Notes under the pieces: model-generated | Told to the model about the DNA's origin: nothing | Seen by the model: the letters and a program-made list of their open reading frames with translations, nothing else | Databases searched by the model: none | Assembly (NCBI GenBank): GCA_964641545.1 | Contig: CAZXLT010000001.1 | Span: 90,395-154,394, forward strand | Length of the DNA stretch: 64,000 nt | Reading direction: 5' to 3' | Source: CAZXLT01 sp964641545 | GTDB lineage: Bacteria; Patescibacteriota; Saccharimonadia; Saccharimonadales; AWTP1-31 | Position numbers and translations under genes: made by a program | Shown: positions 24,287-34,050 of the stretch, piece by piece | How the letters are laid out: the number at the start of each line of letters is the position of its first letter | Position numbering within the stretch: the stretch's first letter is position 1

Positions 24287-24982
24287 TTAAAAAGACGGTT
24301 TATAGGCTCGCATTTGCGTGCGTCGCTTACGCGCATCAGGCATAGCAGCCTCGAACTCTGCCCAAAAATCGGCACCGTGATGCAGATGTTTGGTGTGACA
24401 CAGTTCGTGAACCAACACATAGTCAATAAGTGACCACGGCAACTGCATGAGGAAAAGATTCAGAGTAATATCTGCCTTGCTCGAGCAGCTTCCCCACCGT
24501 GCTTTGAGTTGCCGGATAGATATGGAGTTGCACTCAAAACCGTGTTCCGCGGCAAGGTCTCGAATACGAGGCGGCAACAGCTCCTCGGCCTCGGTTCTGA
24601 GCGCGCGCATGGCACCGCGCTGAGCGGTTTTTTGAGTAATTGGATCTGAATAGTCACGTTGCACAGGGTGTGTAACAGTAATTTCTTGATTGCGAATCTG
24701 AACATTTGGCGTGTCGGTACCTGGTTTAGCAACAAAGTATAGGCTGTGATTCTTGCCGATCGTTTGACCGGGTTCGAGCATTCCCGGGCTGTGACGGTGT
24801 TCATGTATCCAGTCCTTCCTAGACAGTGCGAACTGAATTGCTACCTGATAGGGCGCCCACGTTGGCAAGCTTACTCGAATTGCACCACTTGGTTGCAGGC
24901 TGATTTTAACTGAACGAGACCGGCGATTCTTGACCAGTTCAACCGGTCCAATGTCGGGCAGCTCCACCGTTTTTGTAGGCAT
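24287..24982 (-). CDS. YgjP-like M48-type metallopeptidase
   Basis: The 231-aa protein has an N-terminal strand-rich part (SRSVKISLQPSGAIRVSLP) and a C-terminal zinc site VLVHELCHTKHLHHGADFW, an HExxH motif with further His, as in the YgjP/WLM peptidase family. KARWGSCSSKADITLN just before it is also typical. The natural substrate of this family is poorly known. It starts 5 nt after the upstream kinase gene, so both are co-transcribed. Confidence 0.85.
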   Translation of the reverse strand: MPTKTVELPDIGPVELVKNRRSRSVKISLQPSGAIRVSLPTWAPYQVAIQFALSRKDWIHEHRHSPGMLEPGQTIGKNHSLYFVAKPGTDTPNVQIRNQEITVTHPVQRDYSDPITQKTAQRGAMRALRTEAEELLPPRIRDLAAEHGFECNSISIRQLKARWGSCSSKADITLNLFLMQLPWSLIDYVLVHELCHTKHLHHGADFWAEFEAAMPDARKRRTQMRAYKPSF

Positions 24983-24987
24983 AATAA

Positions 24988-25647
24988 TTAGCGAATTAAA
25001 ATATTGCGGCGCGAAGTGTCAACGCGACCAGCAATAGGTGTTGGCACCAAGTTTACAAGTTCGGGCTTTACAACATTGGCGGTGGTTGTGGTAGTTGTAA
25101 TAACGCCCGCTTCATAAAGTTTTTTAATGATCGCGCTGCGCTGAGTGTTGAAGGTATGCTTGCCGCTGATGACAATGTGTTCTTCTTCCTTAGGGTTTTG
25201 CATACTGTTTAGCACGGCATCAAATGCTTTTCGGTCGTAGTCGCGTGCATGTTTATCGTCTTGTGTTCGGCGATCGCGCCGACCGAGTCGTGCAAAGGCA
25301 CTTTCGGCATCGATTTGTAGCCAGATTAATAGCGGATGGGCCTTGGCCTTTCGTACAATATTGCGAAGCTCTCGTCGATCTGCCAGCTTATTGACATTGT
25401 TGTCAAACACTACGCTTACGCCTGCTTTCAGAAACTCCTCGGTCATGTAGAGCATAAGATGTTCTACGAGTTGGTCTTCTTCGCTATCGAACCGTGGCTG
25501 AGTAAATAGCTCGCCACGTATACGGTCTGCATGCAAGTGGGCTGCATGCAAAGTCTCGCTGAGTTGACGTGCCACATGTGTTTTACCGGCTCCTGGATAC
25601 CCATAGAGCATAATAAACAAGGGTTTCAGCGTGGTCACTTTAGTCAT
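24988..25647 (-). CDS. AAA_33-type P-loop kinase
   Basis: The 219-aa protein starts with a Walker A motif, MLYGYPGAGKTHVARQL, then FDNNVNKLADRRELR and a basic lid region (RLGRRDRRTQDDKHARDYDR), typical of small AAA_33 or zeta-like kinases of nucleotides, polynucleotides or small molecules. The last 45 residues include a run of six Thr and look disordered. The substrate is unknown. TATACA lies about 10 nt before the ATG. It precedes the YgjP-like peptidase gene. Confidence 0.7.
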   Translation of the reverse strand: MTKVTTLKPLFIMLYGYPGAGKTHVARQLSETLHAAHLHADRIRGELFTQPRFDSEEDQLVEHLMLYMTEEFLKAGVSVVFDNNVNKLADRRELRNIVRKAKAHPLLIWLQIDAESAFARLGRRDRRTQDDKHARDYDRKAFDAVLNSMQNPKEEEHIVISGKHTFNTQRSAIIKKLYEAGVITTTTTTANVVKPELVNLVPTPIAGRVDTSRRNILIR

Positions 25648-25695
25648 GTAATACTATTGTATATCAGAATATACAATTTCTGAAAAGGGCTGGTC

Positions 25696-25724
25696 GTGAC
25701 ATTAACACTTTAATACATTATTAT
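25696..25724 (+). promoter_or_regulatory. promoter of tRNA-Trp
   Basis: GTGACA, 17-nt spacer and TATTAT, about 28 nt before the tRNA 5' end. Confidence 0.6.
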
Positions 25725-25751
25725 ATGATCTGTTACGGTCTCGGCTAACGA

Positions 25752-25826
25752 AGGGGCATAGTACAACGGCTAGTATAAAGGTCTCCAAAACCTTAGATCG
25801 TGGTTCGATTCCACGTGCCCCTGCCA
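25752..25826 (+). tRNA. tRNA-Trp (CCA anticodon)
   Basis: The acceptor arms AGGGGCA / TGCCCCT pair perfectly and a genomic GCCA tail is present. The anticodon stem AAGGT / ACCTT holds loop CTCCAAA with anticodon CCA, and the T-arm CGTGG-TTCGATT-CCACG is canonical. A terminator follows. Confidence 0.97.
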
Positions 25827-25837
25827 TACAGGACAAG

Positions 25838-25864
25838 CGAGCATTTTAGGCTCGTTTTTGTTGT
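25838..25864 (+). terminator. terminator of tRNA-Trp
   Basis: Stem CGAGC / GCTCG with loop ATTTTAG followed by TTTTTGTTGTTTTT. Confidence 0.8.
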
Positions 25865-25946
25865 TTTTCGCCCCTGTAATTCAAATAAGATTATGCGGTT
25901 CGATTAATGCATTTATGAAAACGGCTGATTCTATCTAAAATTGAAC

Positions 25947-27185
25947 TTATTCGTTGACCAATCGCTTTTTATTTTTGCTTTGTTTTTCTAAGAATGACTT
26001 AAGATCGCCCTCAATGAACTGGCTTGGTTTCCATCCTAGCTTTAACTTATCTAACAAGAAGGTATCACCGGCACTTAGAATTGCGGTCAGCCCGGTTGCA
26101 ATACCTGGATTAGGAATAAACATATTAGAGCTAATGTCAAAACCTATTGCAAGCGCCCACCTAACTGACTTTGCAGGTAGCCTCTCAACCCATGTTTTTT
26201 CCATTGACATTCGGTAGTAATCTCTCAACAAGGTCGTATCATTTCCGTCTATTCCTTTTAAATATGACTTATATTTTCGAGACTTTACAAGCACTGGTAT
26301 GAAGTCATTAAATAATCTAGGATCTTTATTTATTGCTTCCCTGATTGCATTTGCCTCTAGTAGAGTCATTTCTTGAAATAATCGTAGATCTTGTCCACTC
26401 TTTATGCTTTTCTTTAAGATGTTATTTAGTTTTAGTTGAATAATCTCTGAATCTATTATGTCAGGTGCAAGCTCACTACCTTCTACTCCGGCAATATTCA
26501 ACATAGACCTGACTCGTGCAATATCGACCAAAATACCTGCTGGTGTTACTTTTACGTCATCCAATCTTTGTTTTTGGGGAAATAGCTTCGAAGCAAGCTC
26601 AAAATCAATGTTGCTTTTTACTGTATATGAATGATTGTTTCCAGGTATGCTCGTTAATGAAAATGTTATTGGTTCATTCTGTGGATAATCAGGAATGCAG
26701 TTCTTTAGATATGATCTAGCTGCAATATTTATATAAGTTTCATCATTAAAATCATCATATACCCCTGAAAGTGGTTTGACTTTCTCCCAATCGAACAGTT
26801 CAATGCTACGAATTGCTCTCTGCGCATTCCTCCTTCCCTTACCGCTCTTGCCGGTTATTTCAACAAAAGTTTTGGGAGCAATAACCTCTATGGATAAGGC
26901 GGGTGCAGTGAACTGGACGGGACTCATTACTTGCAGGCCATTTGCGTCTTCATTTGTCTTTATTGCTACTTGCCCATCTTGATACACAAGCCTTAGGAAG
27001 CCTTCTTCCATTAGTCTGATGAGAATATCAGTTCCGATCAACCTTGTAAGTTCCTTGAACGCACTAGCATCAGCTACAATCGTGACCTTTTGATAAAATA
27101 TCATCGCTTCTGCAATTAGACCGAGATTGATATGTGCTTTTTGTCCAAAGCGCGTATTCGATAATATAGTTATAGATTCTAACAT
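25947..27185 (-). CDS. unknown 412-aa protein in a possible tRNA-bounded mini-island
   Basis: The soluble-looking protein has no motif I recognise. It mixes an N-terminal strand-helix part (IVADASAFKELTRLIGTDIL), a Lys/Arg patch (GKSGKGRRNAQRAIRS) and a helical C-terminus ending in a basic tail. The coding sequence looks more AT-rich than its neighbours. It lies alone between tRNA-Trp and a copy of a tRNA 3'-end-like sequence at 27241-27278, an arrangement left by tRNA-targeted integration. A defence or element-maintenance role would be a guess. Confidence 0.55.
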   Translation of the reverse strand: MLESITILSNTRFGQKAHINLGLIAEAMIFYQKVTIVADASAFKELTRLIGTDILIRLMEEGFLRLVYQDGQVAIKTNEDANGLQVMSPVQFTAPALSIEVIAPKTFVEITGKSGKGRRNAQRAIRSIELFDWEKVKPLSGVYDDFNDETYINIAARSYLKNCIPDYPQNEPITFSLTSIPGNNHSYTVKSNIDFELASKLFPQKQRLDDVKVTPAGILVDIARVRSMLNIAGVEGSELAPDIIDSEIIQLKLNNILKKSIKSGQDLRLFQEMTLLEANAIREAINKDPRLFNDFIPVLVKSRKYKSYLKGIDGNDTTLLRDYYRMSMEKTWVERLPAKSVRWALAIGFDISSNMFIPNPGIATGLTAILSAGDTFLLDKLKLGWKPSQFIEGDLKSFLEKQSKNKKRLVNE

Positions 27186-27240
27186 CTAATACATGATACT
27201 ACTCCGAGTGGACAGTAAGTTATCTCAAAGTACAAAGCAT

Positions 27241-27278
27241 CTTAGGGAAAATGCGTTCGATTCCCATGTTTCCTGCCA
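27241..27278 (+). repeat. tRNA 3'-end-like sequence, imperfect direct copy of the tRNA-Trp end
   Basis: CTTAG, then GTTCGATTCC (27255-27264), 7 nt, then CCTGCCA (27272-27278) repeat in the same order and orientation as the 3' end of tRNA-Trp (25792-25826). The distance from GTTCGATTCC to CCTGCCA is the same; the 7 nt between differ. It may be a decayed attachment site or a remnant of another tRNA. Confidence 0.45.
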
Positions 27279-27293
27279 AAAAACTTATAGATT

Positions 27294-27554
27294 TTACGAT
27301 AAATACTTTGCAGTAACGTGCTGCATATTTATGCCATTAGTTAGGTTGGTAAAACCAAGCTGTCTGAGCATTTGGATCGCAACGGTTGAGCGACTACCCG
27401 AAAGGCAGTACACGACTAGTTCGGTGTCTTTTGCAATGCCGTCAAGCTGGTGTGCACCATCTAAAAGCTTTGCCGGCGGAATGTTGAGTGCGCCACTTAC
27501 ATGTCCTGTTGCAAACTCAGAAGGTTCACGTACATCAATGAATAATTGCTTCAT
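27294..27554 (-). CDS. single-domain rhodanese-like sulfurtransferase
   Basis: The 86-aa protein is a rhodanese domain: LFIDVREPSEFATGHVSGAL and the active-site loop VVYCLSGSRS with the catalytic Cys at about residue 50. Such proteins carry persulfide sulfur for tRNA thiolation, Fe-S assembly or cyanide detoxification; the role here is open. Its ATG overlaps the ackA stop (ATGA), so it is translated with the phosphoketolase pathway genes. Confidence 0.9.
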   Translation of the reverse strand: MKQLFIDVREPSEFATGHVSGALNIPPAKLLDGAHQLDGIAKDTELVVYCLSGSRSTVAIQMLRQLGFTNLTNGINMQHVTAKYLS

Positions 27555-28723
27555 AAAAGTTGTTGTGCCTGCTGTGCCATTTCACTCATCTCGTCGGTAC
27601 TAATAGCATACACCGAAACTGGGTTACCGCTGTGGCTTATTCGATGCATAGAGTCATACTGGACTTTTTTTGAGTTACGATCCGGGTCTAGGTCTACCCC
27701 CAGGAATGATAATTTAGTAATGATGCGCTTACGCACAATTGATGATCGTTCGCCGATTGTGCCAGTAAAGATGAGCGCGTCAACTCCACCAAGTGCAGCA
27801 CTCATTTGACCGATTGCCTGCTGAACGTGATATACATACATTGCGAGCGCTAAACGCGCATTGTCGTTCCCGCTCTTTTCGTGCAGCAATAATTCGCGAA
27901 TATCTGAAGATACACCGCTTATTCCTAATAATCCACTTTTGTGGTTCAGATAATCTTCTACCTTTGTTGTGGTGAGTTTGAGTCCACTCTGTAATATGTG
28001 TGCTGCCATAGGGTCGATGCTACCACTGCGAGTTGCCATGATGAGCCCTTCGAGTGGCGAAAAACCCATGGTTGTATCTATGCTTTTTCCGTGCTGCACG
28101 GCCGTAACACTGCTGCCGCTACCAAGGTGGCACACTATCGCACGTTCTGGCAGCGAATGGTAGGCTTTTAGCTTACTAATAACTGATTTTACCGATAAGC
28201 CGTGGTAACCGTACCGTTGCAGACCGAGTTTTTGCGCATCTGGCACAGGGATGCCGTAGAGGTTGGCGTGATCGGGCATAGAAACATGAAAAGCGCTGTC
28301 TGATATTCCTGCCAAACGAGTGTGTGGTATGTACTTCTCGAGTAGGTCAATTTCCTGCAGCGTTGCACTGATGTGTAGCGGCGCAATACTTTCTAGTGAT
28401 CTGAGGTGTTTTAGGGCTACTGCATCAAGGACGCGGTGTTGCTGAAAATATGGCGAGGGCGCAACAATCCTTACGCAAATTCCCTGAATATCATCTACGG
28501 AAGTCAATAGCTGATTATTTAGTAAAATTTCACCAACCTTGCTCAAAGCGAATGTAACGTGACTAATACCAGCTGGTTGCGGCGGTGAACCATTAAGCCC
28601 ATACACCACTTGCCCGTTTTCTACTTCGAAATGAAGATCAGCGGTTTTTTGACCATCCTTAAATAGTCCATACTTTCGGCTGGCGCTGCCTGGGTTTGCG
28701 ACGAGTAGTAATGACTTGCTCAT
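27551..28723 (-). CDS. ackA: acetate kinase
   Basis: The 390-aa ASKHA-fold enzyme makes ATP and acetate from acetyl phosphate. It starts [20 protein letters not shown], with [20 protein letters not shown] and [16 protein letters not shown] as the phosphate and nucleotide motifs, and [14 protein letters not shown] near the end. Some positions of the first motif differ from well-known enzymes (S-R-K-Y rather than S-S-K). I use the ATG at 28723 because it overlaps the upstream phosphoketolase stop in ATGA; a longer start at 28732 is possible. Confidence 0.93.
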   Translation of the reverse strand: MSKSLLLVANPGSASRKYGLFKDGQKTADLHFEVENGQVVYGLNGSPPQPAGISHVTFALSKVGEILLNNQLLTSVDDIQGICVRIVAPSPYFQQHRVLDAVALKHLRSLESIAPLHISATLQEIDLLEKYIPHTRLAGISDSAFHVSMPDHANLYGIPVPDAQKLGLQRYGYHGLSVKSVISKLKAYHSLPERAIVCHLGSGSSVTAVQHGKSIDTTMGFSPLEGLIMATRSGSIDPMAAHILQSGLKLTTTKVEDYLNHKSGLLGISGVSSDIRELLLHEKSGNDNARLALAMYVYHVQQAIGQMSAALGGVDALIFTGTIGERSSIVRKRIITKLSFLGVDLDPDRNSKKVQYDSMHRISHSGNPVSVYAISTDEMSEMAQQAQQLL

Positions 28724-31068
28724 ACTCGCCATGTCCAGTTACGAACTTCTGGCATATCGATACCGTGTTCGTAAATATAGTTTTTATGCTCAATCAGCTT
28801 TTCTTGCATTAGTTCTTTGAGTTTTAAGGCTTCTGGCGATGTGAGAGGCGTTCGCTCAATGACATCTATGACCAGGTTGAAGCGATCCATATTGTTCACG
28901 ACTGTCATGTCAAAGGCTGTTGTTATGGTGCCCTCTTCTTTGTAGCCTCGCACATGTAAATTTCTGTTATGGCGACGATACGTGAGGCGGTGTATAAGCC
29001 ATGGGTAGCCATGAAACGCAAAAATTATTTCTTTATCTTGCGTAAATAGCTCGTCATAGTCGGCATCGCTCAAGCCGTGTGGGTGTTCGCCATTCGGTTG
29101 CAAACGCATTAAGTCAACAACATTAATAACTCTAATTTTTAATGAGGGTAAATGCTCCCGGAGTATAGACACTGCTGCCATGGTTTCTAGGGTTGGGGCA
29201 TCTCCGGCACAAGCCATGACCACATCGGGGTCGCCATTGTCGTTGCTTGCCCAGTCCCATATACCGATACCACGAGTGCAGTGTTCGATCGCTTGATCCA
29301 TAGTAAGCCACTGCGGTGCATCGTGTTTACCGCAAATGGTTAGGTTAATGTAGTTTCTGCTGCGTAAACAATGGCTCATGACTGACAATAGGCAGTTTGC
29401 GTCGGGGGGTAAATATATGCGTGTTGTTACTGCCTTTTTGTTTACTAAATGGTCGATAAAACCCGGATCTTGATGGGTAAAACCGTTATGATCTTGTCTC
29501 CAGACATGGGACGTGAGTAAGTAGTTGAGCGAAGGTATGTCTTTGCGCCAATCTAGTTCGGATGACATCTTAATCCATTTAGCGTGTTGGCTCACCATGG
29601 AATCTACAATTCGAATGAATGCCTCGTAGCTATGAAAAATGCCATGGCGTCCTGTCAGCAGGTAGCCCTCGAGCCAGCCTTGCGCCTGGTGCTCGCTTAA
29701 CATTGAGTCCAGAACTGCGCCATGCGGCGCCAGAAACTCGTCGTGTTGGCGTGTTGTGGCAACCCATTGGCGGTTTGTAGCTTCGAAAACTGATTCGAGG
29801 CGATTGGACAATGTCTCGTCTGGACTAAATAGGCGGAAGTTATGATTTGGCTCGTTCATGGTAATAACATCTCGCAGAAATGGACCAAGGGCGTGCACAT
29901 TACCCACGCCACCCATACTTGGGTGCGTAACCTCAACCCCATATTTTCTAAACTCTGGAAGCTCAAGGTCAAGCATCAACTTGCCGCCGTTTGCATGAGG
30001 ATTGGCCCCCATTCGTCGGTTGCCAACGGGAGCAAGCGCAGCTAGCTCGGGAATCAGCTGACCATTTTGATCAAACAACTCTTCGGGTTTGTAGCTTTTC
30101 ATCCATTTTTCCAGAAGTGTCAGATGCTCGGGTTGGTCCTTGTTGATGAGTACTGGGACCTGATGTGACTTAAAATTATCTTCGACATATTGACCATCAA
30201 CAACTTTTGGGCCGGTCCACCCTTTTGGAGAACGCAAAATGATCATTGGCCACAAGGGTCGATCGTGGCTTTTTTGGGTATGAGCATGGGCCTTAATTGC
30301 CTTGATTTTACGAGTCACTGTATCGAGCGTTTCGGACATGAGCCGGTGCATTTTTTTGGGATCATCGCCTTCTACAAAGTATGGATGCCAGCCATAACCT
30401 TGGAACAAACGCTCAAGTTCGCTATGACTGATACGGGCAAGTACTGTAGGATTACTTATTTTGTAGCCGTTGAGGTGTAGAATCGGCAGTACCACTCCGT
30501 CGGTTTGAGGATTCAGGAATTTGTTAGAGTGCCACGCAGTCGCTAGCGGACCTGTTTCTGCCTCGCCGTCACCGACGACGCATGCCGCAATAAGATCAGG
30601 GTTGTCGAACACTGCACCAAACGCGTGACTGAGCGAATAGCCAAGCTCTCCACCTTCGTGAATCGAGCCGGGTACTTGTGGTGATACATGGCTTGATAGT
30701 CCGCCAGGAAAGGAAAAACGGTGAAACAATTCTTTCATGCCTTTGGCATCTGGTGTCACGTCTGGGTAGTACTCACTAAATGTACCTTCTAGATAGACAT
30801 TTGCTACCAGCGCTGGGCCGCCGTGTCCTGGTCCTGACAGATAGATCATGTTGAGGTCGTGCTCTTTAATAATGCGATTTAAGTGTGCATAAATAAAATT
30901 TTGCCCAGGAGTAGTTCCCCAGTGGCCAAGAAGAATATTTTTTACGTGTTTATTCTGCAAAGGTTCTCGCAGGAGTGGATTGTCGCGAAGATAGATTTGC
31001 CCGACGGATAAATAATTGGCAGCTCGCCAATATGCATCAATTTTTTCAATCTGTTTTGTGTCTAACAT
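28720..31068 (-). CDS. xfp: xylulose-5-phosphate/fructose-6-phosphate phosphoketolase
   Basis: The 782-aa thiamine-diphosphate enzyme splits xylulose-5-P (and possibly fructose-6-P) to acetyl phosphate plus a smaller sugar phosphate. It shows [40 protein letters not shown], and [20 protein letters not shown] (the thiamine-phosphate region). Length is typical of the family. Downstream ackA turns the acetyl phosphate into ATP. Two TATACT boxes lie 12-24 nt before ATG. Confidence 0.96.
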   Translation of the reverse strand: MLDTKQIEKIDAYWRAANYLSVGQIYLRDNPLLREPLQNKHVKNILLGHWGTTPGQNFIYAHLNRIIKEHDLNMIYLSGPGHGGPALVANVYLEGTFSEYYPDVTPDAKGMKELFHRFSFPGGLSSHVSPQVPGSIHEGGELGYSLSHAFGAVFDNPDLIAACVVGDGEAETGPLATAWHSNKFLNPQTDGVVLPILHLNGYKISNPTVLARISHSELERLFQGYGWHPYFVEGDDPKKMHRLMSETLDTVTRKIKAIKAHAHTQKSHDRPLWPMIILRSPKGWTGPKVVDGQYVEDNFKSHQVPVLINKDQPEHLTLLEKWMKSYKPEELFDQNGQLIPELAALAPVGNRRMGANPHANGGKLMLDLELPEFRKYGVEVTHPSMGGVGNVHALGPFLRDVITMNEPNHNFRLFSPDETLSNRLESVFEATNRQWVATTRQHDEFLAPHGAVLDSMLSEHQAQGWLEGYLLTGRHGIFHSYEAFIRIVDSMVSQHAKWIKMSSELDWRKDIPSLNYLLTSHVWRQDHNGFTHQDPGFIDHLVNKKAVTTRIYLPPDANCLLSVMSHCLRSRNYINLTICGKHDAPQWLTMDQAIEHCTRGIGIWDWASNDNGDPDVVMACAGDAPTLETMAAVSILREHLPSLKIRVINVVDLMRLQPNGEHPHGLSDADYDELFTQDKEIIFAFHGYPWLIHRLTYRRHNRNLHVRGYKEEGTITTAFDMTVVNNMDRFNLVIDVIERTPLTSPEALKLKELMQEKLIEHKNYIYEHGIDMPEVRNWTWRV

Positions 31069-31164
31069 AGCGTCCTACTAAGTATAGTATACCGCTTACG
31101 CTCTATTTGTTATATGGGAATAGGTATTACCCAAGGCGAAAATTACGATGTATAATTGGGGTGT

Positions 31165-31428
31165 ATGAAAAAACAATGTCAGAGCTGCGGAATGCCGCTC
31201 CAAACCAAAAAGGCTGGCGATTGTCGTGGGACCGAAAAAGACGGCAGCAAAAGCGAAAAATGGTGCAAACTATGCTATCAGGATGGCAAATTTATAGGAC
31301 CCGATTGCTCTCTTGAGGATATGAGGGCTATTGTCGATAACGCGCTTAAAGAAAACGGCAGCGGACGCATGATGCGCTGGATGGCACAAAAACAGCTTCC
31401 CCGACTTGAACGCTGGCGCAAAACATAG
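31165..31428 (+). CDS. small zinc-ribbon protein
   Basis: The 87-aa product has an N-terminal four-Cys ribbon: CQSCGMPL at residues 5-12 and WCKLCYQDGKF about 22 residues later, then a helical part (LEDMRAIVDNALKENG, QLPRLERWRKT). It resembles a widespread family of stand-alone putative zinc-ribbon proteins of unknown role. The start is ATG at 31165 because TATAAT lies 8 nt before it (leaderless). It is convergent with the 472-aa membrane protein. Confidence 0.75.
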   Translation: MKKQCQSCGMPLQTKKAGDCRGTEKDGSKSEKWCKLCYQDGKFIGPDCSLEDMRAIVDNALKENGSGRMMRWMAQKQLPRLERWRKT

Positions 31429-31446
31429 ATTGCGCCAAGCGCACCT

Positions 31447-32865
31447 TTATTCTGTAACTGCTGCAAGTTCAAGCAGATTGATGTTCGTTAGATCAAGACC
31501 TGCCTTTTTTACTTGGCGTCGAGCTACACGCTGTTGGTTTCGTCCGCGCCTGCGGAGCATTGGGAAGACGCCACCGTAGATAAAGCCAATAAATGTCCAG
31601 AGCCCGCCGATAACTTCGCCATTGATCATGCTGTCTGGATATTCTTCGTCTTCGTAGCGTGTCACTTCTTTTTCTACTGTTTTGGTAAGTGTTCCAGTGA
31701 CTTCCATTACTGCGCCACGATTTGCGCCAATATTTTTGTCCATAAAGTCTCGTAACGGCTGCGAGAGCGGCAGCCCTCCATCGTAACGAGCTAGCGCCTG
31801 TTCAGTCGTCAGCTTCTCGTTGGTTACCAATTGAGTAAACTCGGTAAGTAATCCTGAGGCACCATCTAGGACGGTTTCCTGGCCAACCGCTTCTATTTCC
31901 GTAGGCAAGGCAATTCCTTTTTGAATTGCTTCATCGCGCAAAGCCTGGGCAGCAACAAGTGCTCGCGCATTTGCGAGCTTTAGTTGTTCTGGATTCGACT
32001 GCCCAACCTGTCCGTTAAAATCATCACTCACGGTTCCGGTCACCTTAACGTGATCCGGGGTAAATGTTCCCTCTACACCGGTAACTTGAGTTAGCAAATC
32101 ACTCGCGGCTGCTCGGTCCAAAGTATATTCCGAACCGGTTAGTTCGAGATCGGGCGCTAGAGGGTTTAATGCTGTGCTGAGGTCAACTTTTTGCTCGATT
32201 GTCACTTTGGGAACGGTTTCAGTAACGGGTGTTTGGAAGACATACGTTCTTCGTTCGCGACCGTCGTCGATGTATCCAGGTATATTTCGCAAAATCGGAC
32301 CGATAACTGGTATGTTGGCTCCTGTGTCGCCAGGCATAATTGATGAGTCCCAAACCGAAGTATTGCCTTCAATAACCTGGTGCTCCGCATCTTCTGGAAC
32401 AAGTTGAACTCCGTCGGCGTCGCCCGGGCTCATGGCGCCAGTTGCGAGCATTATCCCGTTGCCAGCTATATAACCAGCTGCAAAGGCACTTGCAAGAGTT
32501 CTTCGACGAGCCCATTTATTAAGCTTCCATCCCATATTCTCAATAGCAACATGGTCTTTGTCGGCCTTGTTTATGGCTTCTAGTTCCTCTGGTGTGGGTA
32601 CCGACGGTGCTTCGTAACCATCGTTCTCTAGTCTGTGTGGATACTGAGCATCGAGTTCTGCTAGAAATACTTGATGGCCTGCATCTAAGCGGTTGCCGAA
32701 GTCACGGCGACCAATAGTAAACACAGTTTTTGGCTTCACCGCAGCAATGACAACTACTGCTGGATCAAGATTCATTGCAGAAATTCCTTGATCTGCCATA
32801 ACACCAGACGCTGCCTCTAAAAGCTGTGTTGACGTTGGCATTGTTAATAGCTCACCTGTTTTCAT
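31447..32865 (-). CDS. two-helix membrane protein with an OmpA-like segment
   Basis: The 472-aa protein has a soluble N-terminal part (1-120), a membrane segment (about 122-145, TLASAFAAGYIAGNGIMLAT), a long outer part, and a second membrane segment (about 410-430, GGLWTFIGFIYGGVFPML) followed by a basic tail RRRGRNQQRVARRQ. In the outer part VTGTVSDDF, SNPEQLKLANARALVAAQAL and a downstream Gly-rich stretch recall the OmpA/MotB peptidoglycan-binding fold; this is weak. The gene has TTGCAT, 17 nt, TATTAT, then 8 nt to ATG: a leaderless promoter. Confidence 0.6.
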   Translation of the reverse strand: MKTGELLTMPTSTQLLEAASGVMADQGISAMNLDPAVVVIAAVKPKTVFTIGRRDFGNRLDAGHQVFLAELDAQYPHRLENDGYEAPSVPTPEELEAINKADKDHVAIENMGWKLNKWARRRTLASAFAAGYIAGNGIMLATGAMSPGDADGVQLVPEDAEHQVIEGNTSVWDSSIMPGDTGANIPVIGPILRNIPGYIDDGRERRTYVFQTPVTETVPKVTIEQKVDLSTALNPLAPDLELTGSEYTLDRAAASDLLTQVTGVEGTFTPDHVKVTGTVSDDFNGQVGQSNPEQLKLANARALVAAQALRDEAIQKGIALPTEIEAVGQETVLDGASGLLTEFTQLVTNEKLTTEQALARYDGGLPLSQPLRDFMDKNIGANRGAVMEVTGTLTKTVEKEVTRYEDEEYPDSMINGEVIGGLWTFIGFIYGGVFPMLRRRGRNQQRVARRQVKKAGLDLTNINLLELAAVTE

Positions 32866-32938
32866 AACAATGTATAATACAACATTTTATGTAAAAATGC
32901 AATACTTTTTATTTGTGTAACTTGAAGAAGCTAGTAAA

Positions 32939-33979
32939 TTAAAGATTATTCAAATAGTTTGGTGCTGCGGGTGACCAATAGCCCAGATTCATCTGGATAT
33001 TCTTATTACTATCCTTATAGTTACTAACGGCGCAATTTGTTGTGGCATAACCGTTGTTCGGATCAACCGACGGTTGCAAAGAATTTGTAAACTCGCTGAA
33101 ATTATTCGGCTTTACGGAACCGTCGTTAGCTGTCACATCAATTGTTGCCATGCCTGAATTTTCAAAATCAGAACATATGTATTTTATAGTACCGCTCAAC
33201 GAACGCCACCAGTGTAAATCTTCGCCAAAGGCGCCTGTTCTTGGGTTGAGCTGTATTGAATTTAGTCCATTTATGGTTGTCTGAACACGCTCCTCGCCAA
33301 TAAAAGTAGTGCTATTTGAGTCGAGATTGGTTACCCACAGACCCCACCATTTACCTTGTGCGTCCACTCCACTCGGTCCTTGTTTTATCTGAAATTTATA
33401 GCGTACCCCTGTTGACCAACTGTATGGGTACATTATCTGGAATCCGCCACTCTCCTGGTTGCCGCTATTCATGATGCCCGGGCTGCTTGTTTTTCCTCCG
33501 TTGCTTCTCCAGAAAGAAAAATTAACGACCTTGCGCTTCTGCTGTATGCCATTTATGTATCCGTTGGTCTGAAATCCTGCGTATCCATAACCCACCTCGT
33601 TTGTGTGATTGAGCACACCAAATGTATATGCATAATAATGCAATAATCCATCATTTGTTAGGCTAATTGCAGGGTCAGCAATTGGCACTTCTGTCCATTC
33701 AATGCTTTCAAGACCTACCCCAGGAAAATACCAGTCCGCATACGTGCCTCCAGGGCTTGCCGATCCTCGTACCTGAGCCTTCTCGAATCGTACAAATGCG
33801 TCCCCGGAAGCAGTACCTGAGGTCTCTGTTCTCACAGGACCAAGTTTGCTGGTAGCGTTCTCTGGTTCAAGCGAGATACGAGCCGTGATCGCTGCACCAA
33901 GCACAACAAGTATTACCCCAGCAGAAATGATCACAAGAATAAGTAGTCCTGTCCGAAACGTACTTAGTTTTCGAGCCAT
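32939..33979 (-). CDS. membrane-anchored exported protein, DUF3472-like
   Basis: The 346-aa product starts MARKLSTFRTG, has one membrane anchor (about 11-33), then a short SLEPENAT...ASGDAFVRFEK motif shared with the 36338-39082 protein. The main body (about 75-330) has VNFSFWRSNGG, SGGFQIMYPYSWSTGVRYKF and WWGLWVTNLDS, resembling DUF3472 carbohydrate-associated proteins; I judge this from pattern only. It probably sits on the cell surface. The ATG at 33979 is chosen because AGGA precedes it and the anchor directly follows. It is divergent from maf. Confidence 0.65.
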   Translation of the reverse strand: MARKLSTFRTGLLILVIISAGVILVVLGAAITARISLEPENATSKLGPVRTETSGTASGDAFVRFEKAQVRGSASPGGTYADWYFPGVGLESIEWTEVPIADPAISLTNDGLLHYYAYTFGVLNHTNEVGYGYAGFQTNGYINGIQQKRKVVNFSFWRSNGGKTSSPGIMNSGNQESGGFQIMYPYSWSTGVRYKFQIKQGPSGVDAQGKWWGLWVTNLDSNSTTFIGEERVQTTINGLNSIQLNPRTGAFGEDLHWWRSLSGTIKYICSDFENSGMATIDVTANDGSVKPNNFSEFTNSLQPSVDPNNGYATTNCAVSNYKDSNKNIQMNLGYWSPAAPNYLNNL

Positions 33980-34050
33980 TTTTGTCTTCCTGGTCACACC
34001 AAAAAGTATACGCTGTTTACTCAAAACTTCTGAAAGACTACCATACAAGT

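Noticed and set aside
27186..27290. A complete tRNA-Ser-like gene suggested by CCGAGTGG followed by a T-arm and CCTGCCA
   Set aside because: No 5' strand matches the ATGTTTCC acceptor and no anticodon arm forms; only the 3' end is tRNA-like.
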